A stretch of 64,000 bases of DNA from Chiridota heheva (GCA_020152595.1 JAIGNY010000800.1:1537501-1601500); one strand, 5' to 3'; shown: positions 52,440 to 64,000, counted from the first letter of the stretch. A program made the numbers and translations. Notes: generated from the letters alone by a model not told the origin.

Positions 52440-52635
52440 ACTCTTACAGGTCAACAGGTTATAGCATAGCAAGGTTTAACATCCCGAAAGCATCCAGTGC
52501 TGGACATTATATATCAAGACGGCCATGGCCTTTGATAACCAATTGTGAACTCACTGGTTGCAGACCCACCAGGATTCGAACCCGGGACTTGTGGGTGAGA
52601 GGACAAAGCACTAACCACAACACCACGGAGGTATA
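52440..52635 (-). mobile_element. tRNA-derived SINE (family B), Glu-like head
   Basis: On the minus strand the head reads tggtgttgtggttag (A box, near 52611-52625) and ggttcgaatcc (B box, 52572-52582), with CTC at the anticodon position, resembling tRNA-Glu. The body runs leftward through ggccatggccgtcttgatat and gctttcgggatgttaaacc. The acceptor arms do not pair well, so it is not a functional tRNA gene. Confidence 0.78.
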
Positions 52636-53184
52636 TCTTATAATTTCCTGGGTCACATCTAATATTTCTTATATTTCCATGCGCAAAGGGGCAAAATCAT
52701 GCAATTGTCCTTGGATGAGTTTGTGCACACTTTCTTTGTTAAATACAACAACAACAAAAAGACCGAAGTGGTTACTCTTGGTCCAAACTAGTGGAATACT
52801 ATTTTAAATTTCTTCCATTCTTTTGTAAAATATGATCTTACGTGTCATAGGATGTTTCCAAAAAGACTATCTTATATCTCTTGAATGAGGATAGTCTCAA
52901 TAGGGGGTCACTGGAGGTTTGGGCATTTTTTTAAAGTTGAAGTGAACTTAGGTGTTGTACACCCTCACCATATCACTCAAATATTGGTATGTTTCCATAG
53001 TAAAATAATTCCCTAGGAAACTTTTCCTGAAACAGACCTCGTAAAGTTTGGATATGCATAGCCAAGACCTATCTATTCGCTACCATTCCTGAAATTTTCT
53101 TGGCTTCCTGTCCCATGACATGGGACCTCTGTAAAATATTTTGATTAGCCTTTTCTCTGAGGGTTCTCATTTTAAGCGCTACCT
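52636..53184. other. Unassigned DNA
   Basis: No repeat or exon recognised. Confidence 0.35.
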
Positions 53185-53610
53185 CTGGGTGATCACATGA
53201 ACATCTGGGTGATCACATGATCATCTGGGTGATCACATGATCATTTGGGTGATCACATGATCATCTGGGTGATCACATGATCATCTGGGTGATCACATGA
53301 TCATCTGGGTGGTCACATGATCATCTGGGTGATCACATGATCATCTGGGTGATCACATGATCATCTGGGTGATCACATGATCATCTGAATGATCACATGA
53401 TGATCTGGGTGATCACGTGATCTTCTGAGTGATCACGTGATCATCTGGGAGATCACATGATCATCCGGGTGATCATCTTGGTGATCACATGATTATCCAA
53501 GTGATCATCTGATTGATCACATTATCATCTGGGTGATCACATGATCATCCGGGTGATCACATGATCATCTGGGTGATCACATGATTATCTGGGTGATCAT
53601 CTGGGGTCTC
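53185..53610 (+). repeat. 20-bp minisatellite (atctgggtgatcacatgatc)
   Basis: About 20 copies, uniform in the first half and more diverged after 53385. The unit holds overlapping palindromes TGATCA and GATCACATGATC-like stems, so each copy can form a hairpin. Confidence 0.97.
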
Positions 53611-54339
53611 CTAATCACATGATTTGGGTGAAATGTCAAAATGGTATTTGCTTCTGGTCGAGAAAGGAAATTGTATCAAGAAACAGAGGGACAGTGTAAA
53701 CCAAAATGACCTTAGGGAAATGTGAAAATATTGCAATAACTGACAAATAAAATTGACCATTTATTGTAAATTAAACGAGTACTGGAAATAATTATACAAA
53801 AGAATATTCTATTTTTATTTACACTTACCCACAACTCTCATACTCTCTAATCACTCCTTCTGCCAGTTAAGTTTACCCCCAAAAAAGTATCTCAATGTGA
53901 GAATTTGCTTATCTCCAATAAGAGGAAAAAAATCACATACTTAGTTTAAAATTATTGCAATTGTAAAAAAAACGCTTATCAAGGACTTCACCAGTTTTAA
54001 ATTAGAGAAACATAGAACGTCAAGAAGGAAAGCAACACGAAGGCATACAAGTGGTTTTTTGTGACCCATGCAAAATACACAATTTTAAGATAAAATAAAA
54101 GGATGTATTAATCTTCAATGATCTGACCTCCACCTATTGATACCAAGATTGTTTTAAGGGGATGTTCGTCCTCTCCATGGTAAAAGTGATCAAACTAACA
54201 GATCAAACTAAGTGATCAAACTTTTCTTGACAGTGGAAGATCAGTTTCTATTAAGTTTGTTTTCTTGGAATCAATATCCATTTTTTCATTTTAGACGTAC
54301 TCAAAGAATAACTTTGATTGATTTTCATAAATCTTGGTG
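53611..54339. other. Unassigned AT-rich DNA
   Basis: Short gtgatcaaact repeats at 54186-54226. No gene. Confidence 0.35.
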
Positions 54340-54772
54340 TAATAATGGCCACTTTATAAAGCGCATTATACCAACGGTCTCAATGCGCTTTACAAATCCA
54401 TGGCAGTCAATTAATCTCAGACCTCTACATGGGTGCACATGAGCTATAGTTGACTGGGACAGGAAGTGAATGAGCACCGCGTTTTCACACTTCTCTTGTC
54501 GAATAGTGTTCAGAGAACCAGGTACTGTCTTGCTGTCGGACCGACAGCTTAACATCCCCTCTGAAGGGTGCTGTGCGACATTCAACCATTGCCAATTTTC
54601 TCAACAGCTGAATGAGTACGACGAGCAGCAGACAAAATGCTTCCCCTTTGATGTTCGGCGTATCTGTCTACATAGCTGTGGGAAAATCGAGTTAGACCGG
54701 ACTGAACCTTGAACCCAGGACCTCTAGAATTTCAGTCATGTGCTCTGCCAACTGTGCTATCTGTTCTCCTGT
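54340..54772 (-). mobile_element. tRNA-derived SINE (family C), ~430 bp
   Basis: On the minus strand the head starts near 54770: A box region tagcacagttggcagagc (54741-54758), B box aggtcctgggttcaagg (54708-54724). A ~300-bp body follows. The 3' end runs taatgcgctttataaagtgg (54345-54370), a tail style shared with LINE partners, and includes a second gcgcattgagacc. Open frames in it are spurious. Confidence 0.75.
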
Positions 54773-55541
54773 AAAAAGTGGCGACCTAGATGTAAATAAA
54801 TTATGTTGGTGGCTTAATTACCTTTTTTTTTTTTGCCCCCTCTTTTCACTACTTGGGTTCTTTTGACTGCCATTTAATCTCAAACACATTCACTCACTTT
54901 ACCCAAATTAGAAAGTTTCCTCACCTCCAGAAAATTTCTTGACCTTCACTTCCGTGGCGGTAATTAATTGGCTTGTCAGTTATTAAAACATTTTGAACAA
55001 TCAGAAACATTGGAATTCAACGGAATCCACATTAAAACGGTATATGGCATTAGTAAGCCCCTGACCTACAGTATATGCTGATGACCAGTCACTTCCTGCA
55101 TGATGGTCAGTAACGAGCTCTGTCACTCTAGGTCACCCATTGAGATACCAACAGTCACTGACCAGTTTAAACCAAAGTTTAATGGCTCATTCCGACTGAA
55201 AAAAAGACACTTTCCCAACCTTTGGATTGGATAACCTAAAATACAACTTCACAAAAAGGTGCACCATTAACCAAAAACGATTCTACTGAACGTTGTCCAC
55301 CAGAGCTATTGCCATAATTCCTTTGCAATAGGGAACGTGCATGTGATGTCACAAATGCTTAAGCCGCACTCACTTGTGGGGTGGAGGTCAATTAGTTGTC
55401 AGAAGTAAGGCATTCTTGCTTTACTCCTTTTTGTTAGTTTTTTACAAAAACCAAATTATTTTACCAATTAAATGAAATAAATGTTCACACAGTGAATATA
55501 TAATGTATAGCTAATTAAACCAAATACAATCTTGTCTCACC
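54773..55541. other. Unassigned DNA
   Basis: No recognised feature apart from a T run at 54823-54835. Confidence 0.35.
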
Positions 55542-55630
55542 CTTAAAGACCCCCCCCCCCACTTCACCCTTAAAGACCCCCAGTACCCTTAGAGACCCCA
55601 ACACTCTTAGAGACCCCCCACACCCTTAGA
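55542..55630 (+). repeat. C-rich ~20-bp repeat (acccttaaagaccccc)
   Basis: Five imperfect copies with C runs of four to ten. Confidence 0.85.
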
Positions 55631-56469
55631 AGCCCAACCAAATGACAAGACGACTGTACAGAAAAAAAAAATTAACATGGAAAGGCACTGCACTAATTCA
55701 CCAATATGTACAGCAACTATAATACAATGTGTTTTCTTATGTCTCATATCAAATATAAAAGTGATCAAAATAAAGAGAAAATGCTAAATTTGTGACTATC
55801 GACATGAATATAATCATCGGTGGTTTCCATTTTGTGTAATCTTAGACTTGGCAATTGTATACAATAATGACTGACAAATATAACTAATACCATTATGCGT
55901 ACAGCATACATTTTGGGGTACCTGATATTCGACTTGCTATATAACCAGCCCGGTAGGAATTACACATTAAAATTGCCTCAAATGCTACCCACATGCTCCC
56001 ACTCACTTGTCCTCTTCAGGCCATGTGTCCCATAGGTTGCAGTGTACTCTCTCCAATGTATCCTGTCATTCCACGAATTACACCCTAGCTCCTCTCTTTC
56101 CTTCACTACCATTCTTTTCCACATGCTCTATTAAGGCCATTTCACGGGCGCGGTGGGCAATTTGATAGAAAATCAGACAGACAACAAATACCGTATTTGA
56201 ATTAATAAAAAATAAGAATTGTACCACTTTTTGGGTCCCAAGTTTCTTCCTAATAAACGACCATGCTCCGAGCGGTGTACATTGTGCTATTCGAAGTGCA
56301 TTGTGTGAGCATGTTCCATACTAGCCCCACAATAACCACCACAAAATCATTGTAAGCATCAGATGCAAAAATAAACAAAGAATGTAACAAAACTTAGTAT
56401 CTTAAGTATCAAATCAATTATGATATCAGTCAATACATCTTGGGTGGATGCTTATTAGAGCAGGGGCGC
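55631..56469. other. Unassigned DNA
   Basis: aaggccatttcacgggcg at 56134 resembles the tip of the GC-rich foldback at 41949. ggtggatgcttattagagca at 56442 resembles the motif at 755-812. No gene. Confidence 0.35.
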
Positions 56470-56473
56470 TTAA

Positions 56474-57189
56474 AGGATTAGTTCAGAGATCAAGCATGTC
56501 CATCTTATATGAAAAAAGTCTTCCAAAGAAACAAAATGGTGAAGGAAGCATTGCAAAATCTTATTCTGTTTAAGGATATCTAAGTTTAAAGTTTGCTATC
56601 ATTTCTGAGAAACAACTGAAATCAGACTGGTTATGATGTCACAGCCTCAAATTCCTCAAAGCCTTTATGTTTTTTAAACAAAGTTTATTTAATATTTTCA
56701 CTATTTCAATTATTTTTCCTCAAAAATCTTCAGGTGATATATTATAAATACCCTTCCTAGATTAAGTTTTTCTACTTTTTTGACAAATCCCATGGTTTTT
56801 AAGCCACAAAATTGCAGGACAAAATATGATAGAATACATAAAGACTTTTAAGGATTGTGAGGCTATGACATCACAACTAGTCTGATTTCAGTCGTTTCTA
56901 CACAAATGATACCAAATTTTAAGCTTAAATATCTCCTTAAAAGAATCAGATTTTTGAATGCATTCTTTACTATTCTGTTTCTATTGAAGTCCTCTTTCAT
57001 ATAAGATAAACATGCTTGGCCACTGAACTAATCCTCCAATACGTCAAATACGATATTATTTAAACCTGAATATCTCTTTAACGGAATAAGATTTTGCAAT
57101 GCTTTCTTCACCATTTTGTTTCACCTTTCTGTTTCTATTGAAGTCCTCTTTCATACATGATAAACATGCTTGGCCACTGAACTAATCCT
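56474..57189. mobile_element. Family 1 MITE with duplicated right end
   Basis: TTAA at 56470-56473 then aggattagttcagagatcaa. The first right tip, ctgaactaatcct, is at 57023-57035, without TTAA (ccaa instead). A second copy of the last ~150 bp, including the flank aatacgtcaaatac, follows and ends at 57189 with TTAA at 57190-57193. Confidence 0.82.
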
Positions 57190-57193
57190 TTAA

Positions 57194-60100
57194 TACGTCA
57201 AATACAACATTAGAAAATGGTTTGACTTCATGCTTACACACGTTTGGGTTAACAATTTAGGATTTCTGATGATACTGGAAAAGCTGCTAGAAATACTATT
57301 TTGGCAATGACATCATCAATGACAATAGCTCTGAATAGTTGCTGTACCTGCCTCTAAATTATTATTATTTATTTCATTCAATGTTCAGGCCTCCAGCCTA
57401 TTACATACAAAAATAAATACATTGATTTAACAATTTTTGATTAAAAAAGAATTAATAATGTTTTAAACACACGAACGTAGACACAAAATACATGCCCATA
57501 CCAACAAAAAAAAGATTATTAAAAAACAAAAGGATAAATAAAGGAAAGCATTTAATGTCTAATGGCAACCACACACCACTAATAGACCTGTATGGGTACC
57601 TATCACTAATATATGAGAGGCTGAGGATAAGTGCCCAGCAGGACACCATGCCGAAAAGTTTCTATTTAAGCCTACATGCCGAAATGTTTCTATTTAAGCC
57701 TACCTACCCGCACTCGTAACCTAAGTTAATCCTGAAAACTTAGGTATGGCAAATCTGCCATTCCCATGCCAAGTAGCCCAAGGTTATTTGTGTGTATAAG
57801 ATTACACTAAGTCAGTGCTGAGTAATCAGGGCACTTATGTGATTGAAATCACCCGTCCATGTCAGGTGACATAGTGGGAGAAATTTGTTTGCAAACTGGT
57901 GATAAAATATGCCTAAGGTGATGTGTGCATTAACTGTGAATGATTGACGGACCATTTCTCCTAAGAAAAGATATTGCTTCATGACTATGCCGGGAGAAAA
58001 GATGAAACTGCCTCCAAAGTTCCTATGTAGCAACCTGAGCATGGAAAAAAAAAGGTAGAGGGCAACCAAGGAAAGACTATATCAAACTCCTTGCAGAAAA
58101 TATCAGTTGAAATGGGCAAGATATCAAGAACTGCATCCTGAACTGAGGGGTATGGAAAGCCATCAAAAAAGTCAGACTTCTTTAGTCACCATTAGCAAGC
58201 AAATATAAATTTGGTTCGTATGATTTTTATTTTGGAGAATAATTTTCTGTCACGGCGCAATTTTACTTTAAAATGGGCATTAGAAACCTTATATCAATTT
58301 TCAGTTATCATCTGAAAGGCCATAGGGTGGCCTCTCATCAACTAAAACAAGGGGCTAAAATGTTTCTATCCTTTTTGTTAGATTCAATTTTGAAAAAAAT
58401 AAATTGGGAGCTGTGCGGCGTTCGATGTACAGTAACCTTTAATCTGCTCGAGTGATGTTACTCACCTTTAACAAGAGTTAGGTGGTATTACATCCAACTT
58501 TTGTAAGAATAGCTTACCCAATCAGCTTATATTGCAGGTCAGGATGGCCATGTAATTTATTAAGACTGTACACGTAATGACATAAGTCTTCAAACCATAG
58601 TTAAAAACTCTGTGCTATTCTATGACACCCACCGCAGCAATTCAAATAAACAAAAACATATCATATTCTTACATAAGCAACATATTATGTGAACAATATA
58701 ACTGAATCTTGAAATATATAACCAAAAGTATATGCCACTCTTGTACTGACTTTGTCGACCAATTTTGTACAAACAGCAAGGACGTTGGTAAATGTCCAGC
58801 AGGCCAAGCTTGCAGTATTTTTTCTTACATAAAATACAGGCCTACATAACTCTGTATAACTCAACTCCTTTGGACTCAATTTCAGTGAAGGGCATGCCCC
58901 TAAATTGAGCTCGATGTGATAGGGATTTCTATCAACCCCTCACTACGACTAGGGTTATAATGTTCCATAAAGCAATATCTTTCCTTACGAGAAATGTTCC
59001 ATCAATCATTCACAATTAATGCACAAATCAATTCATGCATATGATACACAGCTATTTCACCCGAAAAATGGTGCCAAAAAAAAAAAAAGGCACCTGCTTG
59101 GGCAGCATATATATGTACACCTTACATATGGATGTGCCCCCCGGGAACCACCTATATACATCCGACACCCTCAATTTCTTCAAAATCAGGGGTAATTCAC
59201 ACCTTTCAATCTGAGAGGCTCTTCACAATTCACTTTCTAGCAAACAGCTATTGTTACACCATACACAACACTGGGGTAATCTATACCTTTTTAACTGACA
59301 GCATCTTCATAGTCTATGCACAGTTCACTTGCTAGCAACCAGCTACTAATACACTGCACATAATAGGTCATTCATCTTGGGCTAAAGCCACATACCTGAT
59401 TTGCAGTAATTTAGTCCTTGGCTGAGCTAAATATAAATATGCCTGAAGAACTTTGTGCAAAGCCCATGAATGATTGATGGACCATTCCTCCTAAAGAGGG
59501 CATTCTTTTCCGGACAAGCCAAGCCTACCCAATAAAACTCCCCACCAACAAAAACAGTATTATACCCACCCAAAAAACATATATTGAGCTACTGCATCAT
59601 TTATGTTCTAGCATCACAATGATATTAAAGCTCCCGCTTGCATTCCCTCCAAAATTAACATCAAACATGTATTTCTTTCCTAACAACCCAAACCTATTCA
59701 AATGAATAATCCACCAACAAAAACAAAAACAGGCTTAACCACCCCCTAAATATGTTCAGCTACTACTACATCATTGATGTTCTAGTTTCATCATGAGTCT
59801 CACACCTCAATGAATATAACAAAAATCCAGTTTTCGTTTATTGAACCAGATACCAATAGATTGCTCATCCATCACCACACAAGTCAGTAAAGTAGCACCA
59901 TTCCCCTCTGCAGGAGGGGTTAATCTTTTCGTATTCATGCCATCTTTTAATTTTTCAGGATCATGACCGCAGATTTTGACAAACAAACAAGAAAATATGG
60001 TCGTCTGCAATTTTGCGCCAATTTTTACTCCAAATCGAATACAAGTTAAAACAATGGTCAATTTGAAAAAAGAATGAAATTTGATGAAATTATCATTTTC

Positions 60101-60821
60101 GTTAATTTCTGAGGCTAGGCAACAATCATCTCTTCCAAACATCCACTTGCAGCAATTCAAGATGGCACAAAATACAATTAAATAATAATCAGCAAACAAT
60201 CGAGAATAATTAACAACTTTGACGAGTTGTATCTCATTTCCCAGATAAAATACTTTTGCCCCCTTTCATAACTGGGCATACAAAGCTCTTAAAACAAAAT
60301 CAAGACTAGTCACGCAACAAAATTCTACCAAATTGCTTTAATCAAAACTATATTTTCTACTTACTATATTTTCTACTTAGCAAAGTAAAAAAAAAGATAT
60401 TTTTCTTTCATTATATACAAACAAATCAAGGAATGTTGAGTATTTCACTTGCCTACTCAAGGAAAGTTCAACCTATCATTTATTATTCTCAAAATAAATT
60501 TCTTCTTTTTTCCCTTTTTTTTTTTTTTTCAATATAAAATTGCTATAGAATTTTCAAGTTAATCAATTTAACAAAACAAGGACAAAATTCCTTTAATCAT
60601 AACATTTTTTGAGTTGTGCCTTTATCTTTGATGACCAATCTGTTTTGTGTCATTTCTCATTGAGTCATGCATAGTGTGTCATTCCTATAAATGTTTTTCA
60701 TCTTTCGTGTCATCCTTATTGTGTCATTTGTATTGTTTAATCGCTACCCCATCACTGCCAAATGTCATTCCTCGCTTACTTTTACATTCTTTGGTGATGT
60801 TTAGAAATGATCACTTGTCCC
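57194..60821. other. Unassigned DNA with low-copy duplications
   Basis: 57352-57420 (attcaatgttcaggcctccagc) resembles a LINE/SINE tail. 57637-57710 has a local duplication of catgccgaaa(a)gtttctattt. The motif tgaatgattga(c/t)ggaccat is at 57938 and 59467, with an inverted relative at 58995. ggggtaatt/cta...ctttctagcaa occurs twice (59189, 59273). caccaacaaaaaca...gttctag occurs twice (59543, 59710). No exon recognised. Confidence 0.5.
59807..60199 (-). CDS. Unidentified 130-residue open frame, doubtful
   Basis: It starts MFADYYLIVFCAILNCC and includes a segment KICGHDPEKLKDGMNTKRL and a C-terminal LLTCVVMDEQSIGIWFNKR. No family recognised. A hydrophobic start could be a membrane or signal segment, but the codons are AT-biased like the flanks and no splice context supports it. 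It could be part of an exon, a repeat or chance. There is no neighbour gene on this strand. Confidence 0.15.
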   Translation of the reverse strand: MFADYYLIVFCAILNCCKWMFGRDDCCLASEINENDNFIKFHSFFKLTIVLTCIRFGVKIGAKLQTTIFSCLFVKICGHDPEKLKDGMNTKRLTPPAEGNGATLLTCVVMDEQSIGIWFNKRKLDFCYIH

Positions 60822-61008
60822 CAGGGCCGTAGCTAGAAAACAATTTATAGGGGAAAAATAGGATAGACATGGGCATGGTGGATCTGAGGGAGCAAAATGC
60901 CGCCCTCTGTTCCCATGTTGTGCATATATCTTACGCGTGACTCACAATCAGCAAAAAATTAGGGGGAGGGGGGCAATTGCACACCGCCCCCTGCTAGCTA
61001 CGGCCCTG
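60822..61008. mobile_element. Complete 187-bp hAT-like MITE
   Basis: Perfect 8-bp target duplication cttgtccc (60814-60821 and 61009-61016). Perfect 15-bp inverted tips cagggccgtagctag and ctagctacggccctg. The interior is non-coding (cgccctctgttccc, gggggaggggggca). 8-bp duplication plus CAG...CTG ends define the hAT superfamily. Confidence 0.93.
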
Positions 61009-61779
61009 CTTGTCCCCCTCCCCCTGAAAAGGTCAAGATACTGCTTACAGCATTTTTTTTATACATCCAAATCAAAATATCAAACAAGTTAAATCTGTAA
61101 CCATGCCTAACTGCAGCTTCAAGAGCTGGTACATATTCCTGGTTTCTGTGATGCAAGGGCATACATCACCCCATAGACAGGCCATCAGTCTTAAGCAATG
61201 CAGGTACTCATCGCAAATGTTGAGTACTAAAGCAAGTAGCGAAGTGCCTTGTGCTTAAGGACAAAACTTGGGAATATCACTGAGAATTCAACTCAGTGCC
61301 TCTTGGTCTATAGTGCCTCCTTATTGTTGTATATTTCTAAATTACACACTAGATATTCTAAGTGGCTAGACTATTTTATTGCCAGATGAACGTCAAAGTC
61401 TGCATCTAAGGGCGTATTATTCTGTTTGGGAGATGTCATTTTAAACTCCCTGGTCTCATTAACTTAAACTTTACACAGTAAAGAACACACTAAACCGGAC
61501 CTCATATATGACGTGATCCACTGAATATGCATTAATGCAACTTATACACAATTAGCACTGAATATGCAATAAATTTATAAATAATCAGCATAAATTAGCA
61601 TAAAATGCAATTTCTTCTTTTACAGCTTTATTTTTCTTTTTGTAAAGAAGTACCATTTTGCAGTTTTTTAAATAAATGATCGGATAGTGAGGTATTCCTG
61701 TTCTGGTATTAAAGTAGTTTTACCCATGCATATGACAATGAGGTTTTTAAATATTACAAATGAATCCCTTGCAGATATT
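61009..61779. other. Unassigned DNA
   Basis: ctgaatatgcattaatgcaa/ctgaatatgcaataaatt words at 61522 and 61557. No gene. Confidence 0.35.
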
Positions 61780-62430
61780 GATGAGCTTATTAAGCTTACA
61801 GCAAGCTTGTTATTGGAACTTCTACAGATCGTATGTCTGAAACAAGCTTGCAATTGGCAAATTTTCAAGCTTGTGGATTAAAAAAAGGATCTCTGAGATG
61901 AACTGCCTTACATTGTATCTTACTTGCAGCAAGCTTGTTATTGAAACTTTGTAGCTTTGTGAACAAATCGTAAGTTTAAATTGAGCTTGCAATTGGCAAA
62001 TTTCCAAGCTTGTGGCACAAAACTATTTCTACACAAATCCAACATAGCTTCAATCTTGAAGACCTCTGAGATTAACTGCTTTACATTGTATCGATAGTAC
62101 TTCTCCAAACATAGCTCTTAAAACTATTTTCTCTACATACCCAACACAGATTTTCACGTTAAAAGCTACCTTGCAATTGGTAAAAATTTCAAGCTTGTGG
62201 CACAAAATCAAATCCAGCAGAGTTTCAAGCTTGATGATTTCTGAGATAAATTGCTTTACCTTGTACTTTACTTGCAGCAAGCTTGTTATTGGAACTTCTA
62301 CAAATCGTAAGATTCAAACGAGCTTGCAATTATACAATTTTCAAGCTTGTGGAACAAAACCATTTCTACACAAATAAAACATAGCTTTAAACTTGAAGAT
62401 CTCTGAGATGAAGTGCTTTACAAAAGTTTG
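61780..62430 (+). repeat. Tandem copies of a ~125-240-bp unit rich in aagcttg
   Basis: gcagcaagcttgttattgga, gagcttgcaattggcaaatt, tttcaagcttgtgg, tctctgagatgaactgcttt and acattgtatcttactt recur in order at about 61795-61925, 61926-62110, 62160-62280 and 62275-62430. Divergence and length differ between units. Confidence 0.8.
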
Positions 62431-63374
62431 CATTGTATCTTACTTCTTCAAACATACTTTTTTAAAAAACCTCTCTTGACATACCCAACACAGAATTTCA
62501 CAAAAAAAACAAAGAAAAAGAAAAAAAGATTTTCAGTTTGAAAAGTTCAAGGTAATAATATAGATGAAATGCTTTTACAAAGCATGCCTTTCATTTCCCT
62601 CTTCACAAAGACAAATCATTTCTCCATTATATCTTTAACTCCTCCAATCAAAGCCAAATCAAAAATTGATTGAAGCCCTCCAAAAGTTATTTGTTCCGCT
62701 ACACTTTCAGCCTAAGGGAGACAGCAAACCGTCAGGCCGCAAACTACAAATTAATTACTTCTCAAATGAAAAGTGATGTCTGCGGAGAAAAAAACAAAAA
62801 AACTTGTAAAACATACAGGGCACATGAAATATCCCTCAGCAACTTTTCAATACAGAGGGAAATATCCTTCGGTTAATATTTTGCATGTTTGAGTATCTTC
62901 CTGTGTACGATGCGATGGTTGCAGATGATAACTAACGCAACACTTCAGATTCACTGCTATAGGTTTCCCGCCGAGCTTTTTTAAAGAAGTTGTTACTCAC
63001 TTATCAAAAGATCAAAAATTCTACAGAAATAAAAGGTTGTAAGATTGGCGGTATATTCGTCCGCAAGTTTTTCAGTTATCTTGCAAAAATAGTTTTCAAG
63101 GAGTTTGTGACTTAAAGCCACCTGGTATTCTAGCATATTAGTAAAACAGAATCAAGTAACGAAAGAGATTCATCATCTAAAAAATGCTATACTACCAGAC
63201 AAGAGAGTCAAATTAATTATCAAAGTCTGAAAAGAAACGGAGTCTGTGACTGTCTACAACTCTTCATTTGTCGAAAATTGTTTTAAAGATATAAAAGTCA
63301 ATGCAGTAAATTCACCAGATATTTTGATTAGTTCCGATTTTTCAAGCATCTTTGCTTCTCTTGTTGTCCTTTAT
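62431..63374. other. Unassigned DNA
   Basis: 63075-63200 carries weak family 1 MITE-like words (gtttgtgacttaaagcca, agtaaaacagaatc). No gene. Confidence 0.35.
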
Positions 63375-63377
63375 CAT

Positions 63378-63776
63378 CAAATGGACAACATTGGCTAATA
63401 AAAATTGTTTATCCACTTTAAATCATTCAAATGGACAACATTGGCTAAAAAAGTTGTTTATCCATTTCAAATCATTCAAATGGACAACATTGGCTAATAA
63501 ACATTGTTTATCCACTTTAAATCATTCAAATGGACAACATTGGCTAATAAAAATTGTTTATCCATTTTAAATCATTCGAATGGACAACATTGGCTAATAA
63601 AAATTGTTTATCCACTTTAAATCATTCAAATGGACAACATTGGCTAATAAACATTGTTTATCCACTTTAAATCATTCAAATGGACAACATTGGCTAATAA
63701 ACATTGTTTATCCACTTTAAATCATTCAAATGGACAACATTGGCTAATAAACATTGTTTATCCACTTTAAATCATT
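63378..63776 (+). repeat. ~50-bp minisatellite (atggacaacattggctaata unit)
   Basis: Eight copies at 49-51-bp spacing (63381, 63431, 63480 and so on). Each runs atggacaacattggcta, then ttgtttatccactttaaatc. Copies alternate between aaaattg and aacattg forms. Confidence 0.97.
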
Positions 63777-64000
63777 CTCTGCTATTATGTCAGTGTACAC
63801 AAATGAAAAACCAAGCTTTTTTCCAAATATACTGCATATCAAAAGGCATAAACATTTTAAGATTTAAAGATTTTTTAAGATTTAAAACAAAAAAATCAGA
63901 ATTCGATGTCAAAAAAAGAGAAAAAGTTCTCGCTTTTCCATTTTTTCTTCTTCACAGAATGACCTAGATTTCCACAATACTGCCCCTGTTGAAACTGTCA
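63777..64000. other. Right edge, nothing recognised
   Basis: AT-rich, with a small gatttaaaga/gatttaaaac duplication near 63861-63885. Confidence 0.4.

Noticed and set aside
52560-52635. Functional tRNA-Glu gene on the minus strand
   Set aside because: A and B boxes are present, but the arms do not pair properly and a SINE body follows.
53185-53610. Array of transcription-factor or restriction-like TGATCA sites with a function
   Set aside because: The sites come with the 20-bp unit; nothing independent suggests selection for them.
54700-54772. Functional tRNA gene on the minus strand
   Set aside because: tRNA-like head only; it continues into a 430-bp SINE body.

Overview
This is animal (metazoan) nuclear DNA. 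The only host gene I can support is a split gene with GT-AG introns, surrounded by non-LTR retrotransposon fragments, tRNA-derived SINEs, cut-and-paste DNA elements and many minisatellites. The AT-rich, intron-rich and repeat-rich sequence, the CR1/L2-like and Jockey-like retroelements and the very high similarity of the gene to the vertebrate protein suggest an invertebrate bilaterian, perhaps a marine deuterostome. That last point is a guess. Nothing prokaryotic, plasmid or viral is visible.

The host gene is the 3' part of ZRANB1/TRABID, an OTU-family deubiquitinase, on the + strand. Five consecutive coding exons (16686-16757, 20510-20708, 26393-26637, 29431-29660, 33063-33227) join in compatible phases into 302 residues and end at a TGA. 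They carry the catalytic Cys (codon 20608-20610) and His (codon 29505-29507). Exons for the N-terminal NZF zinc fingers and ankyrin-like ubiquitin-binding domain were not found and probably lie beyond the left edge.

Layout. 0.2-4.8 kb: foldback elements and unannotated AT-rich DNA. 4.8-11.7 kb: minus-strand LINE fragments, one split by a piggyBac element, with a later ~2.07 kb tandem duplication. 12-16.6 kb: TTAA-flanked foldback MITEs, a long (AT)n tract and a hAT-like element. 16.7-33.2 kb: the TRABID exons, with introns full of LINE, SINE, MITE and minisatellite DNA. 33.2-39 kb: 3' flank, a LINE tail with an internal minisatellite, more MITEs and minisatellites. 39.06-41.49 kb: a 78-bp satellite. 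44.1-51.2 kb: a ~7 kb array of a degenerate 18-bp unit. 51.6-53.6 kb: 26-bp and 20-bp arrays. 53.6-64 kb: two tRNA-derived SINEs (one at 52.4 kb), a MITE, a complete 187-bp hAT-like MITE, low-copy tandem duplications and a ~50-bp array at the end.

The most interesting points are: a minisatellite whose unit is copied from a LINE coding sequence; a readable order of insertion and duplication events at 4.8-11.7 kb; three distinct TTAA-flanked foldback families sharing an AGG terminus; an intronic duplication that copied a TRABID splice donor; and a MITE that ends next to the last TRABID splice acceptor. I do not see evidence for a new multi-gene system. Most long open frames are by-products of tandem repeats whose unit gives stop-free reading.
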